Notes: generated by a model not told the origin, from the letters alone. A stretch of 5,804 bases of DNA from Bacillus pseudomycoides DSM 12442 (GCF_000161455.1 NZ_CM000745.1:4885894-4891697), one strand, 5' to 3'; counted from the stretch's first letter, positions 1 to 5,190 are shown. Numbers and translations: made by a program.

Positions 1-2
1 CG

Positions 3-500
3 CTTATTGAAGATGAATTTGAAACTAAAATAAACAAACTAAAAAAAACATATGACATACCAAAAGAAATTTTTTCTAAGTATCCACAAGCTGAAATTAT
101 TGGCATTGAAAAAAATAAGAAAAATGATGAAGTATTTGTATTTAGAGCACCGATCGGACGGTCTTTTGAGATTAAATTGTATGTACGAAGATTCAATGAT
201 AATTATCAAATTCCTACACTTTTTGCAACTCTCCGTAACAATTCACATCAAGAAACTGACTATATATGGATTGGAAATATAACGAGTCCGAAAGAAAACA
301 TTGGGAACGGCTCTATTACAATGAAATATCTTATTAAAATGGCTAAAGAAATGAAAGTTTCACACATTTCTGGGCGGCTATCACCAGAAGACAGAGACCA
401 TTTTGATAAATTAGAACATTTTTATAAAAAATTTGGTTTTGAGGTAAAATTTAATACTGATAGAACAGAGGGCAGTATAAAAAAGATATTAGATAACTAA
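3..500 (+). CDS. GNAT-like N-acetyltransferase, C-terminal part (5' end outside window)
   Basis: The frame is open from base 3 to the TAA at 498-500, giving 165 visible residues, and no start codon with a ribosome-binding site is seen, so the gene begins to the left of the window. The C-terminal half reads like a GNAT fold. There is a hydrophobic strand (IWIGNI, visible residues 88-93), then an acetyl-CoA-loop-like E-N-I-G-N-G at 98-103 matching the R/Q-x-x-G-x-G/A motif with E in first place. A helix (KYLIKMAKEM), a strand (HISGRL) and the typical late HFDKLEHFYKKFGFEV segment follow. Proteins of this family transfer an acetyl group from acetyl-CoA to an amine. The substrate cannot be told. 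The first 95 or so visible residues are charged and not recognised. The TTG at 177 is internal and is not the start. Fold assignment is by motif only. Confidence 0.72.
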   Translation, partial: LIEDEFETKINKLKKTYDIPKEIFSKYPQAEIIGIEKNKKNDEVFVFRAPIGRSFEIKLYVRRFNDNYQIPTLFATLRNNSHQETDYIWIGNITSPKENIGNGSITMKYLIKMAKEMKVSHISGRLSPEDRDHFDKLEHFYKKFGFEVKFNTDRTEGSIKKILDN

Positions 501-586
501 ACCCTAATAATATTTTTTATAAGTACAATCTTTCGTAAAAAAGATGTCTACTTTCTATTTAACATACAATTGGTATTTTCTGTATT

Positions 587-606
587 ATCCCCCTTTTTCG
601 GGGGAT
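587..606. other. GC-rich hairpin without T-tract
   Basis: ATCCCCC (587-593) and GGGGGAT (600-606) form a perfect 7-bp stem around a TTTTTC loop. It stands out in very AT-rich DNA. Neither strand has a run of T after the stem, so it is not a classical intrinsic terminator. It could still slow or stop transcription leaving the acetyltransferase gene, or be an RNA structure in the leader of the downstream operon. Confidence 0.5.
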
Positions 607-687
607 GGGCAAAGTTATCCAAATAGGTTTTAATTAAACTTTATTTCACAGCTACACATAACTTTATCAAAGTGAACATTCGGAATA

Positions 688-718
688 TTGAACTTTCGTG
701 GTGAAATAAGGATATAAC
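688..718 (+). promoter_or_regulatory. Possible promoter of the ParB-like gene pair with an overlapping dyad
   Basis: TTGAAC (688-693) and TATAAC (713-718) resemble sigma-A -35 and -10 boxes, but the 19-bp spacer is longer than the preferred 17. An imperfect dyad at 669-696 (outer arms AAAGT/ACTTT, inner ATTC/GAAT, mismatches between) covers the -35 box and could be an operator. Both calls are weak. If the promoter is right, the mRNA would carry a leader of about 60 nt before the ATG at 788. Confidence 0.25.
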
Positions 719-787
719 AACCAGAGGTATTTAACTTGTTTGAAATAACAACTACAAACTTTAGTAGAAAAACGGAAAGGAGATACC

Positions 788-1633
788 ATGACCATTTGTT
801 TAATTAACGGATTGCGTAATCACGGGGTCGCTTTAGATCATCTTAAAAAAATGAATCTGGAAAAACCTATATTATGCGAGAAATTAGAGCTGTATTACGA
901 CCATATACCAACTGAAAAGAAAAATATGCTAGTAAAAATTTCAAAGATTAGAGGTTTAACAGATACTAGATTAAATACTAATTGTACTTGGGCACAACAT
1001 ATGACTGGCGAAGCTGGTGTTTTAGCTCTTAATCGTATAGAAACTCATTATAAATACTTACAAGAAAATGGTCTTGCAGCTTCTATCGAATATTTCCAAC
1101 AACCCAAACATAAAATCAACCTTTCATATCTTGATAAAGAGGATATTTATGTAGTAACTGATGGAAATCATAGAACAGTATTTGCAAAGATGATAAATGC
1201 ACCATATATATTCGCTGAAGTTGAAATATATAAACATAACTACACATCAGAAGCTTACTATTTACAACATAAAAAGTTATTGAAAGATTTAAAGGAAAGT
1301 GCAGAGGAATTGAATTTCCACATACAAGATCGGAGAATCATGTATAAAGACATTTCCTTAAACACCCACGACATTCCATGCTATTCCAGTTTTAATTTTA
1401 ATCAAGAAGAAATGTTTTGGATAAAGAATCGATTTAGAGACATACATGAGCAATTAAATTTCATAGAAAAAAGGATGCGTTTATTTTATTTTCTGAATAA
1501 CAAACAGAAAATTAGAATCTGTAGTACTCTGAGCCATGTGCGCCATGTAGATCATTTGAAAAATGCTATGAATAAAGATTTACTTTACAGCTCACTAGCC
1601 CAATTATATGAGGATGGATATGTATACAAATAA
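788..1633 (+). CDS. ParB/sulfiredoxin-fold domain protein, first of a tandem pair
   Basis: This encodes 281 residues and starts at an ATG with an excellent Shine-Dalgarno (AAAGGAG, 5 nt spacing). Residues 119-134 contain a hydrophobic strand (IYVVT), the sequence D125-G-N-H-R129, and a helix (TVFAKMI). This is the signature of the ParB N-terminal/sulfiredoxin fold, where a G-x-(R/H)-R loop binds a nucleotide phosphate. Upstream, ISKIRGLTDTRL (51-62) could supply another strand of the fold. A charged C-terminal half with no recognised domain follows; LNFHIQDRR (175-183) there recurs in the next gene. No helix-turn-helix of a classical partition ParB was identified, and no parA-like gene is visible, so plasmid partition is not supported. 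The next gene is a paralogue 36 bp downstream, which suggests one operon. Possible activities for the fold include CTP or ATP binding, nuclease and DNA binding; none can be chosen here. The fold is inferred from the motif only. Confidence 0.62.
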   Translation: MTICLINGLRNHGVALDHLKKMNLEKPILCEKLELYYDHIPTEKKNMLVKISKIRGLTDTRLNTNCTWAQHMTGEAGVLALNRIETHYKYLQENGLAASIEYFQQPKHKINLSYLDKEDIYVVTDGNHRTVFAKMINAPYIFAEVEIYKHNYTSEAYYLQHKKLLKDLKESAEELNFHIQDRRIMYKDISLNTHDIPCYSSFNFNQEEMFWIKNRFRDIHEQLNFIEKRMRLFYFLNNKQKIRICSTLSHVRHVDHLKNAMNKDLLYSSLAQLYEDGYVYK

Positions 1634-1669
1634 GAAATGTACAAAATACTTTAAATTGGAGAATAAAAG

Positions 1670-2530
1670 ATGAGTAATCTCAACTCTTTTTATAACCATC
1701 TTGGAATTAATAAAAATCAACCCCCAAAATGTATAGATCATAAAATGAATATTTATCCCGATTTCATAAATTTCTGTTGTGATAGGCATGAAGAAGATAA
1801 GTTAGTAAAGTGTACAAACATCACCAGTACTCGTCATGATAAATATAAAAACTCTACTGTTATAGAAGCATTTGAAAAATCAAATCCTGGAAGTTACATA
1901 TTAGACAGATATATAACAGAGCCCGAATATTTTGAAACATATATGAAGAGTACACCCATGAAACGTGTAGAAATGAATCGTGCTGGTTTACATGAGAATG
2001 CTATCGAGCTTGTAGAATATAAAAATCATTTCAAGGTAACAGGCGGGAATCATCGTGTTCTATTTGCGAAAGTCGTAGGGATTACAGAATTATATGCCTC
2101 TGTAACTGTGTATAAAGATTCTCCTCAAAAAATTAAACTATATGAAAAAGCCAAAGAATTAGGTTTTCATTTAGAACCCAACTCCGAAGATAGAAACTTC
2201 ACCGATGTTTATATTTACTCAACATACAAATTTGATACACCTCGTAACGAAAAGATTGATACCTTCTATAATGTAGAAGAATTAAGTCATTTTTTGCAGA
2301 TATTCGAAAAGGTTCCTTTTATTAAAAATAGCGGTACGCTACTTTCTGATTTATTTCATCGTACTAGGGAAAAGCGAATGGAAAAAAAGTTCATTATATT
2401 TTTAAAAAACTATTTTCAACAGAATCATATAAATAATGTACCACTACATGAAAAATTTTTAGATCGATATCAAAAATATATGTATCTGAAACAGATAATT
2501 ACAGAACACAATAGTACATCAACTAATTAA
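1670..2530 (+). CDS. ParB/sulfiredoxin-fold domain protein, second of a tandem pair
   Basis: This encodes 286 residues. The ATG is preceded by TTGGAG with 8 nt spacing, weaker than for the upstream gene. It carries T124-G-G-N-H-R129 followed by VLFAKVVG, aligning with D-G-N-H-R at exactly the same residue numbers (126-129) in the upstream protein. Shared blocks are a TSTR/TDTR motif (52-55 here, 58-61 upstream), the strand before G-N-H-R, the strand ASVTVYKD (143-150) matching AEVEIYKH, and LGFHLEPNSEDR (164-175) matching LNFHIQDRR. Apart from these blocks the two are strongly diverged, so this is an old duplication or a deliberate pair of different subunits. The N-terminus has several Cys and His residues (C21, H24, C36, C37, H40, C48) whose meaning is unclear. 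The C-terminal part is rich in Lys and aromatic residues. A strong intrinsic terminator 40 bp downstream ends the unit. Function unknown. Confidence 0.62.
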   Translation: MSNLNSFYNHLGINKNQPPKCIDHKMNIYPDFINFCCDRHEEDKLVKCTNITSTRHDKYKNSTVIEAFEKSNPGSYILDRYITEPEYFETYMKSTPMKRVEMNRAGLHENAIELVEYKNHFKVTGGNHRVLFAKVVGITELYASVTVYKDSPQKIKLYEKAKELGFHLEPNSEDRNFTDVYIYSTYKFDTPRNEKIDTFYNVEELSHFLQIFEKVPFIKNSGTLLSDLFHRTREKRMEKKFIIFLKNYFQQNHINNVPLHEKFLDRYQKYMYLKQIITEHNSTSTN

Positions 2531-2569
2531 CCAATTCCCAACATATAAATACTGCTTAAAAAGTATTTT

Positions 2570-2605
2570 AAAAGCACATAATCCGAATATATTATGTGCT
2601 TTTTT
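2570..2605 (+). terminator. Intrinsic terminator of the ParB-like gene pair
   Basis: The perfect 13-bp arms AAAAGCACATAAT (2570-2582) and ATTATGTGCTTTT (2591-2603) enclose an 8-nt loop, and the right arm runs into a T6 tract (2600-2605 region). It lies 40 bp after the stop codon of the second ParB-like gene and closes that transcription unit. The opposite strand also ends in T4, so weak activity in reverse is possible. Confidence 0.9.
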
Positions 2606-2640
2606 GTCGAAATTAACAGAATGAATTTTCAGAAATATCA

Positions 2641-2668
2641 TTGATTAATCACGGAAACGTGATAAAAT
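2641..2668 (+). promoter_or_regulatory. Promoter of the HTH gene
   Basis: TTGATT (2641-2646) and TAAAAT (2663-2668), spaced by 16 bp, make a reasonable sigma-A promoter. The entire spacer is occupied by one of two matching palindromes, as expected for repressor control. The HTH gene starts about 40 bp downstream of the expected start point. Confidence 0.65.
2648..2663. promoter_or_regulatory. Operator O1 (ATCACG-N4-CGTGAT) in the promoter spacer
   Basis: A perfect 6+6 dyad, ATCACGGAAACGTGAT, fills the gap between the -35 and -10 boxes. The same arms with a different 4-bp centre occur again at 2682-2697, 34 bp centre to centre. Arm conservation with a variable centre points to a dimeric DNA-binding protein. 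A bound repressor here would block RNA polymerase. The protein that binds is not known; the adjacent HTH protein is the natural candidate. Confidence 0.7.
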
Positions 2669-2680
2669 AGAGATATAGCA

Positions 2681-2698
2681 AATCACGCTTTCGTGATT
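2681..2698. promoter_or_regulatory. Operator O2 (AATCACG-N4-CGTGATT) just upstream of the RBS
   Basis: This is the second copy of the dyad, here with 7-bp arms, AATCACGCTTTCGTGATT. It lies in the expected transcribed leader and ends 2 nt before the Shine-Dalgarno GGAGGGGG (2701-2708). Besides acting as a second operator that could be bound cooperatively with O1, it would fold into an RNA hairpin next to the ribosome-binding site. Confidence 0.65.
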
Positions 2699-2714
2699 AG
2701 GGAGGGGGAATATA

Positions 2715-2950
2715 ATGACTGATAAGAAGAGTTCTGTAGAAAAAAATTTTTAAACTCCCCACTTTCCAATATTTTTACAGCAAGTGAAGCCGAGCAGAAG
2801 TGGGGATTAGAAAAAGGTACCGTGAGATCTTCATGTGTACGTGGTAAATTAAAAAATTACGTAGAAAAAGGATTAGTCAAGAAGTCAGGAAATACATGGC
2901 TTTTAACTAAAGAAGTTATGACGGAAGTTTATGGATCTCAAAAGAATTAG
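2715..2950 (+). pseudogene. Small HTH (excisionase/MerR-like) DNA-binding protein, frame interrupted near the start; disrupted gene or -1 recoded
   Basis: An ATG with a strong Shine-Dalgarno (GGAGGGGG, 6 nt spacing) opens a frame that ends after 12 codons (MTDKKSSVEKNF, stop TAA 2751-2753). The -1 frame, lacking any usable start of its own, continues to the TAG at 2948-2950. Joined at the A/T run, the product would be 78 residues. Residues 19 onward (NIFTASEAEQKWGLEKGTVR) form a helix-turn-helix, followed by a wing-like GKLKNYVEKG and by SGNTWLLTKEVMTEVYG. This is the pattern of small Bacillus HTH proteins with T-A-S-E-A, W-G, G-K, and G-x-x-W-L-V-T. Such proteins often control mobile-element genes. 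The fusion restores the normal family layout, so either one base was lost from the A7T5 run or the ribosome shifts there. Two operators cover its promoter, suggesting autoregulation or control by another repressor. Confidence 0.72.
2741..2806 (+). promoter_or_regulatory. Possible -1 frameshift signal: slippery run, stop and downstream stem
   Basis: In the ATG frame the codons are GAA AAA AAT TTT TAA. Both A-AAA-AAT (2741-2747) and A-AAT-TTT (2744-2750) fit the X-XXY-YYZ heptamer, and the stop TAA comes directly after. A 5-nt spacer separates the heptamer from a perfect 9-bp stem, TCCCCACTT (2756-2764) with AAGTGGGGA (2798-2806), extendable by a U-G pair, around a 32- to 33-nt loop. Heptamer, spacing and stem are the layout of known -1 recoding sites. 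CTCCC in the stem could instead pair with GGGAG around the Shine-Dalgarno. Whether this heptamer works efficiently in Bacillus is not known to me. Confidence 0.45.
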
Positions 2951-2994
2951 GGATTTATAAACTTACAGAAAGTACCCATTAAAAGATAGACATG

Positions 2995-3034
2995 AAAAAG
3001 CCCCCACCACCGCCAAGTAGAAAAGGGCTTTTCC
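2995..3034 (+). terminator. Probable intrinsic terminator after the HTH gene
   Basis: AAAAGCCC (2996-3003) and GGGCTTTT (3025-3032) form a perfect 8-bp stem with a 21-nt loop, and the right arm ends in T4. The loop is long and the T-tract short, so termination may be partial. That would let the HTH promoter also feed the small-gene cluster that starts at 3069, for which no good promoter is visible. Confidence 0.6.
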
Positions 3035-3068
3035 AGGTACACTAATATAAAAGAAAGGTTGATTCTAG

Positions 3069-3308
3069 ATGGCAAATACCTATCTAAAAACCCCTAACAG
3101 CAAGTATATTTTAACACATTTAACGATAAAAGAAAAAATGAACCTTACTATAAAAAGCACTTTAAAAAAGCGATATGACGCCATTTGTGAATGGTTTGGT
3201 ATAGATAATTGTGTTTCCTCACAAATTTGGTTCTTCGGTACATTTGGACTATCTACTTTTATGATTGTTGCTACATATTTAATTACCGGATTTCTCTACG
3301 GATTTTAA
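3069..3308 (+). CDS. Small single-pass membrane protein of unknown function
   Basis: This encodes 79 residues. The first 50 are basic and polar (many Lys), and residues 53-77 (IWFFGTFG... to GFLY) form one hydrophobic membrane segment at the very C-terminus. The likely topology is a cytoplasmic N-terminus with a tail anchor. The start ATG has only a moderate Shine-Dalgarno (AGAAAGG, about 10 nt away). An internal ATG at codon 24 lacks a better one. It is the first gene of a same-strand cluster of five small genes, 23 bp before the next. No family is recognised. Confidence 0.6.
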   Translation: MANTYLKTPNSKYILTHLTIKEKMNLTIKSTLKKRYDAICEWFGIDNCVSSQIWFFGTFGLSTFMIVATYLITGFLYGF

Positions 3309-3331
3309 ACAAATTTTGAGGAGGAATAGAT

Positions 3332-3571
3332 GTGATAGCATCAAAACCAAAACGGGGCGAATTCTATATTCATAGAAAAGACGGTCGAGTGTATCAGGTA
3401 TTAGGATATGCAAGGATGTTTGAACAAGAGAATCAAGATCTCATTATTTTAAAGTGTATGAAAGATGGAATGACTGTCACATTAAGTGCAGATTTGTTTG
3501 TTCTATATATAAAAGCATATAAGTTTTCAAAGGATAAAGAAATACTCAGTAATTTAAAAGTTAATCTATAA
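3332..3571 (+). CDS. Small beta-rich protein, possibly DUF1653-like
   Basis: This encodes 79 residues. The start is GTG, chosen because GAGGAGGA (3318-3325) sits 6 nt before it and the overlapping ATG at 3330 is followed at once by a stop. The pattern G-E-F-Y-x-H-x-x-D-G-R-V-Y-Q-V-L-G-x-A, then a strand with DLIILKCM, then a Thr/Ser strand and ADLFV resembles the compact beta-barrel DUF1653 family (H-x-K-G-x-x-Y-x-V-L-G-x-A). That link is tentative. No catalytic residues are apparent. The strong ribosome-binding site and tight spacing in the cluster support a real gene. Confidence 0.62.
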   Translation: MIASKPKRGEFYIHRKDGRVYQVLGYARMFEQENQDLIILKCMKDGMTVTLSADLFVLYIKAYKFSKDKEILSNLKVNL

Positions 3572-3595
3572 CATTTCAGTTTAGGAGGCTTTTTT

Positions 3596-3832
3596 ATGGA
3601 AAAGACTATTTCAGTTCCAACAATTAAAATTGGTGACTTTGTACAATTTCCGCATCGCAAGAACCCTTCAATAAAATTAACTGGTTATGTAGTAAACATT
3701 TTAACTAATACAATTATCGTGGATATTTCAGAAATGCTTAAAACTAAGAAATATAAAGAAATAGATACTCGCCATGTTGTAAAGCATGGTCGTTATAAAA
3801 AAGTTCGTGTTCGTAAAAGACAAGTTTCATAA
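3596..3832 (+). CDS. DUF2187 / KOW-like small protein
   Basis: This encodes 78 residues from an ATG with AGGAGG at 7 nt. IKIGDFVQF (10-18), then TGYVVNILTNTIIVDIS (29-45), then TRHVVKHGRYKKV (58-70) match the build of the short Bacillus DUF2187 proteins: a KOW-type beta-barrel with G-D-x-V near the start, a G-x-V strand, and a late R/T-V-V-x-H-x-x-Y. The tail is very basic (VRVRKRQ), which would suit nucleic-acid binding. The biological role of the family is not established. It is followed by a hairpin that separates it from the next gene. Confidence 0.72.
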   Translation: MEKTISVPTIKIGDFVQFPHRKNPSIKLTGYVVNILTNTIIVDISEMLKTKKYKEIDTRHVVKHGRYKKVRVRKRQVS

Positions 3833-3850
3833 TAAATACTAAACATATAG

Positions 3851-3888
3851 TTCCGGCCACAATTCACTTTTCGGTGTTGTGGTCGGAA
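3851..3888 (+). other. Stable intergenic hairpin directly before a ribosome-binding site
   Basis: TTCCGGCCACAA (3851-3862) pairs with TTGTGGTCGGAA (3877-3888) over 12 positions with a single G-U pair. A CAC/GTG pairing is possible inside the 14-nt loop. It ends 5 nt before the Shine-Dalgarno GAGGAGGG of the next gene and has no T-tract. It is therefore more likely an RNA stabiliser, processing site or translational element than a terminator. Confidence 0.6.
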
Positions 3889-3907
3889 TATGAAGAGGAG
3901 GGACAGT

Positions 3908-4207
3908 TTGAAAGGAAATGTTGGATTTCTTACATTTAACCGATCGAAAGGGAAGGTTTATGTATATTTAACAAAAGCACTTAGAGATAACGGGAAAAAG
4001 AAAAACATTACATTATACAAATTTGGAAGGCTAGATAATGCATTAGAAAGAATGTATGCTTGGCGAGATGACTTTGAAAACAAATTCCCTGCCGAATTAT
4101 TAAATCTGAGATATGATTGGAATGACCTTCACGATTGGATACTCTCTCTCGAAACAGGTTATAGCAAAAAGGGAAGAAAACTAATTGTTGCTGAAATTAA
4201 TGTGTAA
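3908..4207 (+). CDS. Small conserved-looking protein of unknown function (TTG start)
   Basis: The preferred start is TTG at 3908, because GAGGAGGG (about 3894-3901) lies 6 nt before it. The ATG at 3890 in the same frame overlaps that Shine-Dalgarno and ends a hairpin, so it is unlikely to be used. The product is 99 residues: GNVGFLTFNRSKGKVYVYL, a Lys-rich turn, NITLYKFGRLDNALERMYAW, then an acidic/aromatic stretch with DLHDWILSLETG and KKGRKLIV. The beginning looks like two or three beta strands and the middle like a helix with a W-rich end. I believe similar proteins occur in B. cereus group mobile DNA, but I cannot name a family or function. Confidence 0.7.
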   Translation: MKGNVGFLTFNRSKGKVYVYLTKALRDNGKKKNITLYKFGRLDNALERMYAWRDDFENKFPAELLNLRYDWNDLHDWILSLETGYSKKGRKLIVAEINV

Positions 4208-4280
4208 CAAATAGAATCACGTTATTTTATTAAAGAGGGGGCGAAATACAGATTTTCACTAAAAAATGAGGTGAATGAAG

Positions 4281-4577
4281 ATGAGCCAAATGGAAAAACA
4301 TCTACAAAAGAAAAGGAGACAAGAAAAACTGGATATGATTTATAATCATACTGTACAAGGAGAAGGCTACTTCCAAAGTCCGTCTTATAACTGGAAAAGC
4401 ATTGTGATACAATACTTCAATAAGATACAACGCAAAGAGATGACCGTCGAACAACTTGTCAATTTGCTTGAAAAAGAGGGCGTCAAGTTTTCCCAACCTA
4501 AAGCATTGATTCATTATCCAGTAATAGATTGTTTGAAATATATTGCAAAAGTAAGTAAAGAAAATTTAGAGCTTTAA
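4281..4577 (+). CDS. Small protein of unknown function, last gene of the plus-strand cluster
   Basis: ATG codons occur at 4275 and 4281 in one frame. GAGGTGA (4268-4274) touches the first but is 6 nt from the second, so 4281 is chosen (98 residues). The N-terminus is strongly basic and helical (MEKHLQKKRRQEKLDMIY). The middle (NWKSIVIQYFNKIQRKEMTVEQLVNLLEKEGV) looks like paired helices. The end (VIDCLKYIAKVSKENLEL) is another helix. An all-alpha, possibly nucleic-acid-binding protein is a fair guess; no family is recognised. Its stop lies 24 bp before the target site of the mini-transposon. Its probable original terminator (5438-5485) is now more than 860 bp away. Confidence 0.65.
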   Translation: MSQMEKHLQKKRRQEKLDMIYNHTVQGEGYFQSPSYNWKSIVIQYFNKIQRKEMTVEQLVNLLEKEGVKFSQPKALIHYPVIDCLKYIAKVSKENLEL

Positions 4578-4601
4578 AAATGTCCGTTAAGACTCTACTC
4601 A

Positions 4602-4606
4602 TATAG
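4602..4606. repeat. Target site duplication TATAG, left copy
   Basis: TATAG directly abuts the outer GGGG of the left 38-bp terminal repeat and recurs as TATAG right outside the other end (5414-5418). A 5-bp duplication is the hallmark of Tn3-family insertion. Confidence 0.92.
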
Positions 4607-4644
4607 GGGGTACCGCCAGCATTTCGGAAAAAAACCACGCTAAG
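4607..4644 (+). repeat. 38-bp terminal inverted repeat, left end in window
   Basis: It begins GGGGTACCGCC at 4607 and ends ACGCTAAG at 4644. It is identical over all 38 positions to the reverse complement of 5376-5413. The GGGG start and TAAG end are typical of Tn3-family repeats bound by TnpA. Confidence 0.95.
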
Positions 4645-4657
4645 AAAAATAAATACC

Positions 4658-4699
4658 AAAAAGCTAATTCTTTCTTAATATATAGATAGAATTAGCTTT
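4658..4699 (-). terminator. Intrinsic terminator of the NUDIX gene
   Basis: AAAGCTAATTCT (4660-4671) and AGAATTAGCTTT (4688-4699) are perfect 12-bp arms with a 16-nt loop. Read on the minus strand, the stem runs into TTTTT followed by GG. It lies 36 bp past the NUDIX stop and inside the transposon, so the cargo unit is self-contained. The plus strand has no T-tract here. Confidence 0.8.
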
Positions 4700-4735
4700 C
4701 TAAATGTTTTAAACTACTTAATTGCTCTTTTTGTT

Positions 4736-5158
4736 CTACTTAGTTTGGAAGTAGTAAGGAGCTACTAGTCCTTTTTCTAATAAATTATGAACGCCATCAG
4801 GAAAGTAAAACATAATTTCTTCAGCTTCTTTTATGTTTATCCAACTAATATCAGTAATTTCATTTTTGTCTTGAATAGATATTTCGCCTCCGACTATTCT
4901 AGCTACAAAGGTGAATATTACAGCATGTGCATGTGGAAAAAACTTTTCATTAATAGCAAATACATCTTTAATTTCAACCGTTAACCCTGTTTCTTCAAAT
5001 GTCTCACGGATAACTGCCTGTTCTAAGGTTTCTCCATTTTCTCTTGCCCCTCCTGGGAGGCTCCACTCACTACCATTTTCACGTTTGTTTCCGACCATAA
5101 GAATTTTTCTGTTTGTATCATCATAAATAAGTGCATATACTACATCGACTCGTTCCAT
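4736..5158 (-). CDS. NUDIX hydrolase (MutT-like), transposon cargo
   Basis: This encodes 140 residues, a usual length for a single-domain NUDIX protein. The complete NUDIX box spans G37 to L59: G37-x5-E43-x7-R51-E52-T-F-E55-E56-T-G58-L59. The metal-binding E52, E55 and E56 are present, and the only departure is Thr at 53 where a hydrophobic residue is usual. WSLPGGA (32-38) precedes it, as in many MutT-like enzymes. The family cleaves nucleoside diphosphates linked to another group, with Mg2+; the substrate cannot be read from the sequence. The start ATG has GGAGG at 7 nt. The gene lies wholly inside the mini-transposon and points away from the recombination site. As cargo it may offer nucleotide-pool cleansing or detoxification, which is a guess. 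Confidence 0.93.
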   Translation of the reverse strand: MERVDVVYALIYDDTNRKILMVGNKRENGSEWSLPGGARENGETLEQAVIRETFEETGLTVEIKDVFAINEKFFPHAHAVIFTFVARIVGGEISIQDKNEITDISWINIKEAEEIMFYFPDGVHNLLEKGLVAPYYFQTK

Positions 5159-5190
5159 AATTTTTCCTCCATTAAAAAATTAAAATCTAC

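Larger units (their letters stand above)
501..787. other. Gene-free stretch upstream of the ParB-like operon
   Basis: No convincing open frame is seen on either strand. It holds a GC-rich hairpin (587-606), an imperfect dyad (669-696), a possible promoter (688-718), and an 8-bp inverted pair AAAGTTAT (611-618) / ATAACTTT (658-665). The strong Shine-Dalgarno AAAGGAG (776-782) of the next gene lies at its right end. No T-tract terminator for the upstream acetyltransferase gene is obvious. The length and structure would fit a regulated leader, but no known riboswitch class is recognised. Confidence 0.5.

Noticed and set aside
52..282. 76-residue frame on the plus strand
   Set aside because: It overlaps the acetyltransferase frame that is open from the left edge, has no family pattern and no ribosome-binding site in the right phase.
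587..606. Intrinsic terminator of the acetyltransferase gene
   Set aside because: The stem is good, but neither strand has a T-run after it, so I list it as a hairpin only.
1604..1789. 61-residue minus-strand frame across the junction of the ParB-like genes
   Set aside because: It is antisense to two well-supported genes and looks like a reverse-strand shadow; no Shine-Dalgarno.
788..2530. Plasmid partition (parAB) locus
   Set aside because: The G-N-H-R motif is shared with ParB, but there is no ParA Walker ATPase, no ParB HTH and no parS-like repeat array; other ParB/Srx-fold roles are equally possible.
3433..3660. 75-residue minus-strand frame
   Set aside because: It is antisense to two small genes with good ribosome-binding sites; composition is that of a shadow frame.
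4216..4221. Third operator half-site ATCACG
   Set aside because: A single 6-bp half without the matching CGTGAT arm is expected by chance; the same holds for the AATCACG near 819.
4302..4514. 70-residue minus-strand frame
   Set aside because: It lies wholly inside the last plus-strand cluster gene with no independent support.
4787..5126. Two plus-strand frames within the NUDIX gene
   Set aside because: The minus-strand frame carries a complete NUDIX box, so these are shadows.
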